Below are positions 9,353-17,341 of a DNA stretch of 64,000 nucleotides, piece after piece. The position numbers were made by a program, and so were the translations under genes. The stretch covers positions 2,790,001-2,854,000 of the forward strand of contig NZ_CP048836.1 of assembly GCF_010983895.1 (NCBI RefSeq). Direction: 5' to 3'. Below the pieces are notes generated by a model. The model ran no database searches. It had not been told where the DNA came from and saw only the letters and a list, made by a program, of their open reading frames with translations. The stretch comes from Nitrogeniibacter mangrovi (lineage in GTDB: Bacteria; Pseudomonadota; Gammaproteobacteria; Burkholderiales; Rhodocyclaceae). Each line of letters opens with the position of its first letter. Position 1 is the first letter of the stretch.

Positions 9353-10036
9353 TCACTCCCCTTCCGGCACTTCCAGCACGTAGCCCATGCCCCGCACGGT
9401 ATGAATCAGGCGCGGCTGGAACGGCTCGTCCACCTTGCTGCGCAGCCGGCGCACCGCCACTTCGATCACGTTGGTATCGCTGTCGAAGTTCATGTCCCAC
9501 ACCTGCGAGGCGATCAAGGAACGGGGCAGCACCTCGCCCTGCCGGCGCAAGAGCAGTTCGAGCAGTGAAAACTCCTTGGCGGTCAGATCGACGCGCTTGC
9601 CCGACCGGGTGACCCGGCGGCGCAGCAGATCCAGTTCCAGGTCGGCGGCCGCCAGGGTGGTCGGCTCGGTGCCGCTGCGGCCACGGCGCAGCAAGGTGCG
9701 CACCCGGGCGAGCAGTTCGGCGAAGGCGAAGGGCTTGACCAGGTAGTCGTCCGCGCCCAGTTCCAGTCCCCGCACCCGGTCCTCCACCTGGTCGCGGGCG
9801 GTCAGGAACAGCACCGGGGTGTCCTTGCCAGCGTGGCGCACGGCTTCGAGCAGGTGCCAGCCGTCGAGCCCCGGCAGCATCACGTCGAACACCATGAGAT
9901 CGTGATCGCCGGTCAGCGCCAGGTGCAGGCCGTCGGTGCCGGTACGCGCCAGTTCGGTGACGAATCCGGCCTCGCTCAGGCCCTGGCGCAGGTAATCCCC
10001 CGTCTTCGGTTCGTCTTCGACAATCAGCACCTTCAT
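9353..10036 (-). CDS. OmpR-family response regulator, CopR/CusR/IrlR-like, no kinase beside it
   Basis: A 227-residue regulator with receiver residues D8, D51 and K101 (DDYLVKPFA) and a C-terminal winged helix with [20 protein letters not shown] and [12 protein letters not shown]. These are hallmarks of the heavy-metal-responsive CopR/CusR/IrlR group. In that group the sensor kinase gene normally follows immediately. Here the next gene, 16 bp away, is the convergent YeiH-type gene, so no kinase is present. A TTACA-N4-TGTAA dyad upstream is a plausible binding site. A cytochrome c and a Met-rich protein gene diverge from it. Confidence 0.92.
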   Translation of the reverse strand: MKVLIVEDEPKTGDYLRQGLSEAGFVTELARTGTDGLHLALTGDHDLMVFDVMLPGLDGWHLLEAVRHAGKDTPVLFLTARDQVEDRVRGLELGADDYLVKPFAFAELLARVRTLLRRGRSGTEPTTLAAADLELDLLRRRVTRSGKRVDLTAKEFSLLELLLRRQGEVLPRSLIASQVWDMNFDSDTNVIEVAVRRLRSKVDEPFQPRLIHTVRGMGYVLEVPEGE

Positions 10037-10105
10037 GAGGCCACCCGGCGTTTTCCCTTCACATGGCCCCCAGTGTGCCAGCCTTCCGCCACGGCATCGC
10101 CAAGA

Positions 10106-10119
10106 TTACAAAGATGTAA
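10106..10119. promoter_or_regulatory. TTACA-N4-TGTAA dyad, candidate metal-responsive operator
   Basis: TTACA AAGA TGTAA is a perfect 5-bp inverted repeat. It lies 70 bp upstream of the CopR-like regulator and 70 bp upstream of the small ORF on the other strand. Related palindromes are typical of copper-responsive OmpR regulators, so it may be the shared operator for this locus. Confidence 0.5.
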
Positions 10120-10188
10120 CGTCGGCGTCAGCTTTGTGTCGGTCCACACGCAAGACACTGTGGATGAACGTCATAAGGACACCCGCCA

Positions 10189-10319
10189 TGTCACGCTTCG
10201 CACGACTCGTCGCCGCTTTGCGCGCCTGGATGAAGGCCAACGCCGAGGCCCATGCCAAGGCCCCGACCCTGCCCTGCTGCTCGGCCCCGCCCCCGGGGGC
10301 GGGACGGCATCGGCGCTGA
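10189..10319 (+). CDS. small hypothetical protein (43 aa)
   Basis: This short frame follows an acceptable ribosome site (AAGGA, nine bases before ATG). It encodes a basic helix (MSRFARLVAALRAWMKA) and then a Pro-rich tail with a Cys pair (LPCCSAPPP). Its end contains an 18-bp GC palindrome (10286-10303). I do not recognise it. It sits between the TTACA dyad and a cytochrome c gene, so it may be part of the same transcript. It could also be a spurious frame in a leader. Confidence 0.35.
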
Positions 10320-10351
10320 TCATGAACGAACCCCGGACCGATCCCGTCATC

Positions 10352-10720
10352 ATGCTTCGATTCGCTGCCCTGATCCTGGCCCTGGTGGCCATGACCGCCC
10401 ACGCCGACATGTCGATCCCGACCCCGTCGCCCGGCTTCAAGCCCCGCCTCATCGTGGGCAAGACGCTCTACGACAAGAACTGCGCCAAATGCCATGGAGC
10501 CGACCTGACAGGCACGCATCAGGGCCCGCCGATGCTCAACCCGATCTACCGGCCCGGCCATCATGCCGATCCGGCCTTCCAGATGGCGGTGGCACACGGC
10601 GCGCAGGCCCATCACTGGCCCTTTGGCGACATGCCGCCGGTACCCGGCCTGACGCCGGACGACGTCGGTCACATCACCGCCTACATCCGCATGCGCCAGC
10701 GACACGCCGGCATCGAGTGA
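10352..10720 (+). CDS. periplasmic monoheme cytochrome c
   Basis: A 122-residue exported protein: a signal peptide (residues 1-18, ending TAHA), then a class I cytochrome c domain with the heme site CAKCH at 44-48 and a C-terminal helix TAYIRMRQR. Several histidines (HHADP, HHWPFGDMPP) precede the likely Met ligand. An alternative ATG at 10322 would add ten residues before the signal peptide; the 10352 start gives a better signal sequence. It follows the small ORF and precedes the Met-rich repeat gene, suggesting a role in the metal-responsive locus. Confidence 0.85.
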   Translation: MLRFAALILALVAMTAHADMSIPTPSPGFKPRLIVGKTLYDKNCAKCHGADLTGTHQGPPMLNPIYRPGHHADPAFQMAVAHGAQAHHWPFGDMPPVPGLTPDDVGHITAYIRMRQRHAGIE

Positions 10721-10838
10721 GAGGCGCGACACGCACCACGGCCCTTGCGTACGGCACGAAAAACACAGGCAGACGAGAATCGCCTCGTCTATCGTAACCA
10801 AAGGGCGCCAGCGCGCCCCGGAGAACCAGGAGAGCATC

Positions 10839-11522
10839 ATGTCGATGATCACGGCAAAACGCAGCATCGGCGCATGCCTCGTCGCCCTCGCACTCGCGAC
10901 CGGCGCCGGACACGCATTGGCAGACGATACCCGTAGCCCGGCGCAGTACGGCCCCGGGATGATGGGTGGCTACGGTCCCGGGATGATGGGTGGTTCCGGC
11001 CCCGGGACGACGGGCGGCTATGGCCCCGGGATGATGGGCGGCTACGGCCCCGGCATGATGGGCGGCTACGGCCCCGGGATGATGGGTGGCTACGGCCCCG
11101 GGATGATGGGTGGCTACGGCCCCGGGATGATGGGTGGCTACGGCCCCGGAATGATGGGCGGCTACGGCCCGGGAATGATGGGCGGTTATGGCCCCGGGAT
11201 GATGGGTGGCTACGGCCCCGGAATGATGGGCGGTTATGGCCCCGGGATGATGGGCGGCTATTACGGCCCGGCGTTGTCCGCCGACCAGCGCAAGGCCATC
11301 AACGCCATTCAGGACGATGTGCGCAAGCAGCACTGGTCGATGATGGGGGCCATGATGGACGAGCAGGCCAAGTTGCGTGACCTGTACCAGAGCGGCAAAC
11401 CGGACCAGGCCGCGATCGCCGAGGCCTACAAGCACATCGGCGAGATCCAGCGCGCCATGTTCCAGTCGATGATCGAGGCGCGCCAGAAGATCGACGCGGT
11501 GCTGAGCGGGAAGCAGAAATAG
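10839..11522 (+). CDS. Spy-like periplasmic protein with 13 GPGMMGG-type repeats
   Basis: A 227-residue secreted protein. It has a signal peptide (about 1-29, ending HALA), then 13 tandem octapeptides of consensus YGPGMMGG at about residues 37-140 (one unit is SGPGTTGG). A helical C-terminal domain follows at about 142-227 (LSADQRKAINAIQDDVRKQH, then KLRDLYQ and EIQRAMFQSMIEARQKID), similar to Spy/CpxP and other periplasmic metal-resistance proteins. The paired Met residues suggest Cu(I) binding. Neighbouring genes are a CopR-like regulator and a cytochrome c. A good ribosome site (CAGGAGAG) precedes the ATG. The copper role is inferred. Confidence 0.8.
   Translation: MSMITAKRSIGACLVALALATGAGHALADDTRSPAQYGPGMMGGYGPGMMGGSGPGTTGGYGPGMMGGYGPGMMGGYGPGMMGGYGPGMMGGYGPGMMGGYGPGMMGGYGPGMMGGYGPGMMGGYGPGMMGGYGPGMMGGYYGPALSADQRKAINAIQDDVRKQHWSMMGAMMDEQAKLRDLYQSGKPDQAAIAEAYKHIGEIQRAMFQSMIEARQKIDAVLSGKQK
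10947..11258 (+). repeat. 24-bp tandem repeat, 13 units, coding for YGPGMMGG
   Basis: The array is exactly 312 bp, or 13 units of 24 bp, all in frame. Units differ mainly at third codon positions (GGT/GGC, TAC/TAT, GGG/GGA/GGC), so the peptide is conserved more than the DNA. Only unit 3 changes the amino acids, replacing Tyr with Ser and both Met with Thr. Unit numbers probably vary between strains by slippage or recombination. Confidence 0.95.
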
Positions 11523-11658
11523 CGCGTTATTGAACCGGGCTCACGAGGGCGGTAGCCGCGCGGTTGACGCAGCATGCCGCCTCGTAGGCGACAACACCGC
11601 CGCCGGCCAGTGCCACACCGGCGGGTCGGGCGCGACGCCGGGGCGCCACGGGCCCGCC

Positions 11659-11997
11659 TCAGGCCTTCTTCACGAACTCCGACTTGAGCTTCATGCCGCC
11701 GAAGCCAGGGATCTTGCAGTCGATGTTGTGATCCCCCTCGACCAGGCGGATGCCCTTGACCTTGGTGCCCACCTTGAGGGGCTGCGAAGCCCCTTTCACC
11801 TTGAGATCCTTGACCACCACCACGTCGTCACCATCGGCGAGCAGATTGCCGTTGGCATCCTTCACCACCAGGGTGTCGTCCGCGGCCGGCGCGGCGTCCT
11901 TCGACCATTCGTGTGCGCACTCGGGACACACGTACATGGCACCGTCTTCATAGGTGTATTCGGAACCACAGCTGGGGCAGTTGGGCAGCGTGCTCAC
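11659..11997 (-). CDS. yjdM: zinc-ribbon protein YjdM (PhnA family)
   Basis: A 112-residue protein almost identical in layout to E. coli YjdM, formerly PhnA. It has an N-terminal zinc ribbon ([14 protein letters not shown], then CPECAHEW) followed by an SH3-like barrel with [13 protein letters not shown] and [14 protein letters not shown]. Despite the old name it is not known to degrade alkylphosphonates; its role is unclear. A GTG start at 11997 with GAGGA upstream gives the family length; an in-frame ATG at 12021 adds eight unusual residues. Confidence 0.9.
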   Translation of the reverse strand: MSTLPNCPSCGSEYTYEDGAMYVCPECAHEWSKDAAPAADDTLVVKDANGNLLADGDDVVVVKDLKVKGASQPLKVGTKVKGIRLVEGDHNIDCKIPGFGGMKLKSEFVKKA

Positions 11998-12044
11998 GGC
12001 ATCCTCGATAGCAAAATACAATCAAGGCCGAACAATGCCATAAA

Positions 12045-12680
12045 TCAGGCGTCAAGGCGACCCGGCTTGCGCGCCACCACGAAGGCCGCCTTGTGGCGCG
12101 CGGGCCGCCACTGCGCTTCGATCTCGAAGCCGGCCGCGACCAGCTCCGCTGTCAGCCCCTCCAGGCGCAGGCTCGAGATGCGCGGCAGCAGCGGCAGCGC
12201 GCGAACAAGCGGTGCCAGCAGGCGCAGGCCGAGTGGCGCATCGGCGGCGCAGAGGGTGCTGGAGATGAACACGCCCCCCGGCTTCAACAGCGCATGCGCC
12301 CGTGCCAGGGTGTCGCGCCGGTTCGGCAGCAGATGCAGGACGTTCATGCCCAGGATGACGTCCCAGCGGCCCGCCGGGCTGTCCAGATCCGTGAGTGTGG
12401 TGTGCTCGAAGCTCAGGTTGTCGATCCCCGCCGCCTGCACCTTCTCGCGCGCAATCGCGAGCATCGCCGCCGAGGTGTCGATCGCATGCACCTGCGCCAC
12501 CCGCGGCGCAAGGACGAGCGCGGTGGAGCCGGTGCCGCAACCGAACTCCAGCACGCGGCTGTCGGGCCGCAGATAGGCCCGGGTCTTCTCCAGCTTGGTC
12601 TCGTAGGCCGCCGGGTCGGCAATCGGCATGCGCGCGTACCGCACCGCCATGCGGTCCCAGAACCAGGAAGGTCGAAACAC
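12045..12680 (-). CDS. class I SAM-dependent methyltransferase
   Basis: A 211-residue methyltransferase with motif I VLEFGCGTGSTAL near residue 45, an acidic residue at the end of strand 2 (HAIDTSAAML), a post-I Asp (LTDLDSP) and LLKPGGVFISSTLC. It resembles small cytoplasmic methyltransferases of unassigned substrate. The GTG at 12680 gives the typical start (FRPSWFWDRMAVRYA); ATG at 12650 is an alternative. It is divergent from a LysR gene across a 314-bp gap. Confidence 0.85.
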   Translation of the reverse strand: MFRPSWFWDRMAVRYARMPIADPAAYETKLEKTRAYLRPDSRVLEFGCGTGSTALVLAPRVAQVHAIDTSAAMLAIAREKVQAAGIDNLSFEHTTLTDLDSPAGRWDVILGMNVLHLLPNRRDTLARAHALLKPGGVFISSTLCAADAPLGLRLLAPLVRALPLLPRISSLRLEGLTAELVAAGFEIEAQWRPARHKAAFVVARKPGRLDA

Positions 12681-12994
12681 GGTCGTTCTCCCGAGGAGCG
12701 GACGCGGGTGCGTCCGAGTGCGCCAGTGAAGCGGCCGGGCAATCGGCCGATGAAGGTGCATTCCTACACCCGGTCCGTCAGAGCGCCCCAAGATACGCCA
12801 GTTCGACGATCGGCGTGCCCGTCCGCGCGCGCCGGTCGGTGTGCCAGGGCTGCTCTCAATGAGCCTGCGGTCGCGTCTTCATGAGCATCGCTCCGTCGCG
12901 CGTGAAGGTGGCCTCACGGTAGAGATGCACGGGCGGTTGATAATCCAGCCTGGCAGACTATGATTGTTCGCGCATAGAACCCAATGGAGCCCCC
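12681..12994. other. 314-bp intergenic region between methyltransferase and LysR genes
   Basis: No credible gene was found. The right end holds a good sigma-70-type promoter for the LysR gene (12937-12964). The complementary strand at about 12858-12955 has a short open frame that ends in a stop, lacks a clear start, and might be a gene remnant. The rest shows no repeat or dyad of note. Confidence 0.6.
12937..12964 (+). promoter_or_regulatory. sigma-70-type promoter of the LysR gene
   Basis: TTGATA (12937-12942) and TATGAT (12959-12964) are separated by 16 bp and lie about 30 bp before the LysR start codon. Both hexamers differ from consensus by one or two bases, and this is an AT-rich patch in a GC-rich region. 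Confidence 0.6.
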
Positions 12995-13900
12995 ATGGAC
13001 GCCCTCAACGACATCGCCGTGTTCGTCCAGGTGGTCAATAGCGGCAGCTTCACCGCCGCCGCCGACAAGCTCGGCATCTCCAAGTCGGTGGTGAGCAAGT
13101 ACGTGACCCGGCTCGAAGACCGGCTCGGCGCCCGCCTGCTCAGCCGCACCACCCGGCGCCTGAGCCTCACCGAGGTCGGACGCGCGTTCTTCGAGCGCAG
13201 CCGGCGCGGTCTGCAGGAGATCGAGGACGCGGAGGCGGAGGTGTCGCGCCTGCAGGGCGAGCCGCGCGGCGAGCTGCGCATCAACAGCCCCATGTCCTTC
13301 GGCATTCTGCACATCGCGCCGCACCTGCCTGCGTTCCAGGCCCGTTACCCCGAACTGACCGTGGACATGGAGCTCGACGACCGTCGGGTGGACCTGGTCG
13401 ACGCAGGCTTCGATGTGGCCATCCGCGTCGGCGAGTTGCCCGACTCGTCGCTGGTGGCGCGCCGCCTCAGCCCCTGCCGACACGTGGTATGCGGCACGCC
13501 CGAGCACTTCGCCCGCCACGGTGTGCCACGGACGCCGGAAGAGCTGGCCGGTCATCCGGCCCTGGTGTTCCGCTACCACGCCTCGCCGGACGAATGGCGC
13601 TTCGTCGCCCCGGACGGCAGCTACCGCAAGGTGGCGCTCGCGCGATCCATGCGCATGAACAACAGCCTCGCCCTGCGCGAGGCCGCCCTCGCCGGCGCCG
13701 GGGTGACGCTGGTCCCGACCTTCGTGGTCGGCGCCGACTTGCGCGCCAGGCGGCTCCAGGCCGTGCTGACCGAGTACACCGCGCGCGAGGTGTCGATCTA
13801 CGCGGTCTATCCGCAGCGCAAGCATCTCTCGCCCAAGATCCGCGCCTTCGTCGACTTCATGGCCGGGCAGATCCAGGACCCGCCCCACTGGGACCGCTGA
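12995..13900 (+). CDS. LysR-family transcriptional regulator, CrgA/AaeR-type
   Basis: A 301-residue LysR protein with an N-terminal helix-turn-helix (DIAVFVQVVNSGSFTAAADK, SKSVVSKYVTRLEDRLG) and effector domain from about residue 95. The pattern GELRINSPMSFG and FDVAIRVGELPDSSL is typical of the CrgA/DsdC-like subgroup. The ATG at 12995 fits the subgroup start and the promoter above. It ends 6 bp from the convergent DMT transporter gene, which may be its target; its ligand is unknown. Confidence 0.9.
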   Translation: MDALNDIAVFVQVVNSGSFTAAADKLGISKSVVSKYVTRLEDRLGARLLSRTTRRLSLTEVGRAFFERSRRGLQEIEDAEAEVSRLQGEPRGELRINSPMSFGILHIAPHLPAFQARYPELTVDMELDDRRVDLVDAGFDVAIRVGELPDSSLVARRLSPCRHVVCGTPEHFARHGVPRTPEELAGHPALVFRYHASPDEWRFVAPDGSYRKVALARSMRMNNSLALREAALAGAGVTLVPTFVVGADLRARRLQAVLTEYTAREVSIYAVYPQRKHLSPKIRAFVDFMAGQIQDPPHWDR

Positions 13901-13906
13901 GGGCGG

Positions 13907-14800
13907 TCAGGCGCGCCGCGGCACCGCATGTGCCCGCCGCTGGGCCAGCACGGTCAGGCCGATGCCGGCGACGATGATGCCGGCGCCGATCCAGGTCGGC
14001 GGCGCATAGCGCTCGCCCAGGAACACCGTGGCGGCGATCATCCCCACCGCTGCGGCCACGTAGCCGATCTGGCTGAGCAGCACCGGCCCGCCCCGCTGCT
14101 GCAGGCGGAAGAAGACCGGAAAGGTCAGCCCCGCCACCGCCATCTGCACCAGCGCCACGCCTCCGACCGGCGCCAGCTCGGCCACCGGCACGCCGCCGCG
14201 CGTCGTCAGCAGCAGCCCGACAAAGACCAGGCTGGCGAACGCATGCCCCCAGAAGGCGAGCACGTTCGCGGGGGTGTCCGCCGGCCAGTCGATGGTGCGA
14301 TAGACGTTCCCCGCCGCCAGCGCGACCGGAATCAGCAGGGCCGCCAGCAGCCAGCCCAGCCCCGGCCCCGCCGGATCGGCGCCGCGCGTGAGGCTCACCA
14401 CCACCGCCCCGGCCAGGCCCACCACAATCCCCGCCAGGCCCAGCCCGCCCGGGGGCCTGAGCCGGCACAGGGCCGCGAACAGCACCGTGAACACCGGTGA
14501 GAGCGCGAACATCAGCCCGGTATAACCGGCCCCGGCATGCGCGATGACCGTCAGCAGCAGCAGGTTGGGGCCGACGAAGGAGATGAGCGCCGAGATCACG
14601 GTGTAACGCATCACCCGCGGCGACGGCCAGCGCAACTGCCCGCGCCACAGCAGGAAAGGCAGCAGAGCCGAGGCGGCGCCGAAGGAGATGGTCAGCGCCC
14701 ACAGCACCGGCGACACCCCCGCCTGCCCGGCCAGCTTGCCGAGGGGAAAGTTCAGGCCGATCAGGGTGCCCGTCAGCAGCAGCAACATCGACGGCGTCAT
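13907..14800 (-). CDS. EamA/DMT-family transporter
   Basis: A 297-residue inner-membrane protein with ten predicted hydrophobic helices in two EamA repeats (about 1-140 and 150-290). Recognisable parts are GLNFPLGKLAGQAGVSP at the start and GERYAPPTWIGAGIIVAGI at the end. Such proteins usually export amino acids or other small metabolites. Its ATG overlaps the nitroreductase stop codon by 4 bp, so the two genes are cotranscribed. The substrate is unknown. Confidence 0.88.
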   Translation of the reverse strand: MTPSMLLLLTGTLIGLNFPLGKLAGQAGVSPVLWALTISFGAASALLPFLLWRGQLRWPSPRVMRYTVISALISFVGPNLLLLTVIAHAGAGYTGLMFALSPVFTVLFAALCRLRPPGGLGLAGIVVGLAGAVVVSLTRGADPAGPGLGWLLAALLIPVALAAGNVYRTIDWPADTPANVLAFWGHAFASLVFVGLLLTTRGGVPVAELAPVGGVALVQMAVAGLTFPVFFRLQQRGGPVLLSQIGYVAAAVGMIAATVFLGERYAPPTWIGAGIIVAGIGLTVLAQRRAHAVPRRA

Positions 14801-15441
14801 GACGAGGCCCCCGAATCCGGCGCACCGAAACGACCGGCAAAGGCGATCTGCTCGAGCGGCAGGCGGCCGCTGGGCACCTCGCGCGCGCGCAGTTCGGGCG
14901 ACAGCATGCGCGGCGACGCGGGCCGGCCGATGGCAATGGCGATCTCGACCTGGTAGTGGGCAGGCACCTCGAGCGCAGCGCGCACCGCCGCCACGTCGAT
15001 GCCGGCCATGGCATGGGCCTGATAGCCCAGGGCCGTCGCCTGCAGCGCCAGCTGGGCCCAGGCCGCCCCGGCATCGAAGCGATGGGTCGACGACGGCTGG
15101 CGGGGACCGTCGTCACGGGCCGGCATCAGGCGGTCGGACACCAGGAACACCAGCGCCGAGGCATGCCGCGCCCAGGCCGCGTTGAACGGGTCGAGCAGAC
15201 CGAGCCAGCGCGCCCAACAGCCGTCCTCGCGCCGGGCGTGGATGAAACGCCAGGGCTGGATGTTGTAGGCAGATGGTGCCCAGCGCGCCGCTTCGAGGAG
15301 GATGTGCAGGTCGGACGCCGGCAGGGACGAGGCGTCGAACGCGCGCGGTGACCAGCGCCGGAGGAAGATGGACGCCACCGGGTGCGCCGCCTCTCGCGAT
15401 GGGTGCCGGTGATCGGGGTGTCTCGGTTCGGGGGCGTTCAT
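14797..15441 (-). CDS. nitroreductase-family protein
   Basis: A 214-residue flavin-dependent oxidoreductase of the nitroreductase fold. FLRRWSPRAFD near residue 30 and AARWAPSAYNIQPWRFIHA are the FMN-binding signatures, and IAIGRPASP is the C-terminal FMN-contact strand. Such enzymes reduce nitro groups or quinones using NAD(P)H. The ATG at 15441 is preceded by AAGGAG with good spacing; another ATG two codons upstream is too close to that site. It is coupled to the downstream DMT exporter and divergent from a chemoreceptor gene. Confidence 0.87.
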   Translation of the reverse strand: MNAPEPRHPDHRHPSREAAHPVASIFLRRWSPRAFDASSLPASDLHILLEAARWAPSAYNIQPWRFIHARREDGCWARWLGLLDPFNAAWARHASALVFLVSDRLMPARDDGPRQPSSTHRFDAGAAWAQLALQATALGYQAHAMAGIDVAAVRAALEVPAHYQVEIAIAIGRPASPRMLSPELRAREVPSGRLPLEQIAFAGRFGAPDSGASS

Positions 15442-15529
15442 GAGCATGCTCCTTGTCGGATCGGAATGCGGAACCGGGGGCGACAAATCCCACGGCATGA
15501 TGCGCAGCCTAACGTGACACGGAGAAAAC

Positions 15530-15567
15530 ATAATCATGCAAAGAAGAACATGACTGTTCATGATTAT
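15530..15567. promoter_or_regulatory. long inverted repeat in the nitroreductase/chemoreceptor divergent region
   Basis: ATAATCATG at 15530-15538 and CATGATTAT at 15559-15567 form a perfect 9-bp inverted repeat with a 20-bp centre. A second dyad, GAACA-N4-TGTTC at 15546-15559, overlaps its right arm. The block is AT-rich and lies about 90 bp upstream of the nitroreductase start and 127 bp upstream of the chemoreceptor start. It is a good candidate operator; the regulator is unknown. Confidence 0.55.
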
Positions 15568-15693
15568 TAATCAATCAACCCGACTTCAACGGAACCCCAC
15601 AAGGGTCGCCGGCGCCCTTCCGATGCGTTCAAGTCGTGACGTCGAACGCCGTAGACACAAGGCATCAAGACTGTCAGCACAGGGAAGGGAACC

Positions 15694-16743
15694 ATGTCCG
15701 CCAATCCGCTTCGCCGCGAAGATCATCCGACCAACAAGGATGAGCGCATCGCGGAACTGGAAGAAGAACTCGTCGAAGCTCGCCACATGATCAAGATGTA
15801 CCAGGCGGTCGGCAAATGCCTGGCCGAGTTCAGCGTCTCGTTCGCCGAGTCCCAGGCGAGCATGGCCGCCATGGCCCAGATGATGCAGGACGAGCGCAGC
15901 AGCGCCCGCGACGCCGCCCGCGTGTCGGGCGACACCCGCTCCACGGTCGAGGAAATGTCGGCCCGGCTCAAGTCGCTGGCCGAGGACTCCCACGACGCGG
16001 TGGCCGAGGTCGACGAGCTGCACGGCCAGAGCAAGAAGATCAACGAGATGACCGAGCTGATCGGTCAGATCGCTGCGCAGACGCATCTGCTGTCGATGAA
16101 CGCCGCCGTCGAGGCGGCCCGCGCCGGCGAACAGGGGCGGGGCTTCGCCGTGGTGGCCAAGGAGGTCCAGTCCCTGTCGGCGCAGACCGACAAGGCCACC
16201 AAGGAGATCGTCCCCCTGGTGCGCAGCATCCAGGCCGCCTCGTCCAACGTCAAGTCGCGCATGGACGCCCTGTCCGACCAGTCGATGAATTTCAGTCTCA
16301 GCGGTTCGCACATGGCCGAGCAGATGAGCCAGGCGCTCGATCTGACCAATCGCATGGAGTCGAGCATCGCCAGCTCGGCCCTGCGCACCTTCGTCGAGCT
16401 CGCCAAGCTCGACCACCTGATCTACAAGTTCGAGATCTACAAGGTGTTTTTCGGCCTGTCCGACAAGGGCGCCGACGACCTCGCCCATCACACCGCCTGC
16501 CGTCTGGGCAAGTGGTACTACGAGGGCGAAGGCCGCAAGCAGTATGCTCAGCTGCCGGGTTATCGCGAAATCGAAGCCCCTCACCTCGACGTCCATGCCA
16601 GCGGCAAGGAAGCCCTGGCCCTGCTGGAGGAAGGCGACGTCCGCGGCGCCATCCGGGCCGTCTCCGCCATGGAAAAGGCCAGTATCAAGGTGGTGAAGGG
16701 GCTCGAGCGCATGGCCGTGAGCGGCGCGCGCAAGGGGCTCTGA
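15694..16743 (+). CDS. soluble chemoreceptor-like protein with CZB domain (TlpD-type)
   Basis: A 349-residue protein with no membrane segment. An N-terminal coiled coil (about 15-45) leads into a methyl-accepting signalling domain (about 50-220) whose hairpin tip is near [35 protein letters not shown]-terminal CZB domain (about 245-345) has zinc ligand candidates in [26 protein letters not shown] and [11 protein letters not shown]. This resembles H. pylori TlpD, a cytoplasmic receptor for oxidative signals such as HOCl. It probably acts through CheW/CheA, whose genes are not in this window. Confidence 0.9.
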   Translation: MSANPLRREDHPTNKDERIAELEEELVEARHMIKMYQAVGKCLAEFSVSFAESQASMAAMAQMMQDERSSARDAARVSGDTRSTVEEMSARLKSLAEDSHDAVAEVDELHGQSKKINEMTELIGQIAAQTHLLSMNAAVEAARAGEQGRGFAVVAKEVQSLSAQTDKATKEIVPLVRSIQAASSNVKSRMDALSDQSMNFSLSGSHMAEQMSQALDLTNRMESSIASSALRTFVELAKLDHLIYKFEIYKVFFGLSDKGADDLAHHTACRLGKWYYEGEGRKQYAQLPGYREIEAPHLDVHASGKEALALLEEGDVRGAIRAVSAMEKASIKVVKGLERMAVSGARKGL

Positions 16744-16759
16744 GCCCCCGCCCCGGCAC

Positions 16760-17341
16760 TCACATCGACAAGGCCTCGAGCCGCGCCAGCACCTCCTTCG
16801 GGCGCGGCAGCACCTGGATATAGACCGCCACCGGGACGCGCCCATCGGCGGTCACGTCGGCCTTGAGCGGCGTCCCGAGGAAGAACTCGTCGATCTGCTC
16901 GGCGCGCGCCACCACGTCGCAGGCCACGCAGGGGCTCGCCCCCTCGTCGGTCATTACCCGCGCCAGGCGCAGGCCCGACACATGGGCCCAGGGCAGGAAC
17001 AGCCACCGCGACACCGCCGGTCGCCCGAGTGTCGACGATGTCAGGCTGGGCAGGTACAAGCCCCGCCGGTCGGCCTGCAGGAAAGGCTTGGTCGCGTACT
17101 GCGCCCAGCCACGCGGATGCAGACCCATGAGCAGAAAGGCCGGCACCAGCACCCCGACCAACACCTGCGCCCACACCGGCATGGTGTGCCAATGCCCGGC
17201 CGCCACCCATGCGGTGAGCACCGCGAACCCCACCGACACGATCCGCAGGATGGCCACGAACCATCCCGGCGACAGCGCCCGGTAGCCCCGGCCATCGGGC
17301 ATCGGCAGCGCGTCGAGCACCACGTTGGCGGGTGCGCTCAT
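16760..17341 (-). CDS. hypothetical membrane protein (193 aa)
   Basis: The protein has two closely spaced hydrophobic helices at about 25-65 (FVAILRIVSVGFAVLTAWVA and WAQVLVGVLVPAFLLMGL) and then a soluble, PH-like C-terminal part with Cys residues in SPCVACDVV. I do not recognise the family. Its start codon overlaps the stop of the CopD-like gene by 4 bp, so it is translated with it and may work with it at the membrane. Confidence 0.7.
   Translation of the reverse strand: MSAPANVVLDALPMPDGRGYRALSPGWFVAILRIVSVGFAVLTAWVAAGHWHTMPVWAQVLVGVLVPAFLLMGLHPRGWAQYATKPFLQADRRGLYLPSLTSSTLGRPAVSRWLFLPWAHVSGLRLARVMTDEGASPCVACDVVARAEQIDEFFLGTPLKADVTADGRVPVAVYIQVLPRPKEVLARLEALSM

Noticed and set aside
10286-10303. 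18-bp perfect GC palindrome CCCGCCCCCGGGGGCGGG as terminator
   Set aside because: There is no T-run after it, and it lies inside the end of a small ORF just before the cytochrome gene. It may be only a GC-rich coincidence.
12858-12955. Short minus-strand frame reading DYQPPVHLYREATF...
   Set aside because: It looks protein-like but has no start or full-length context and overlaps the LysR promoter; at best a gene remnant, so not annotated as a gene.
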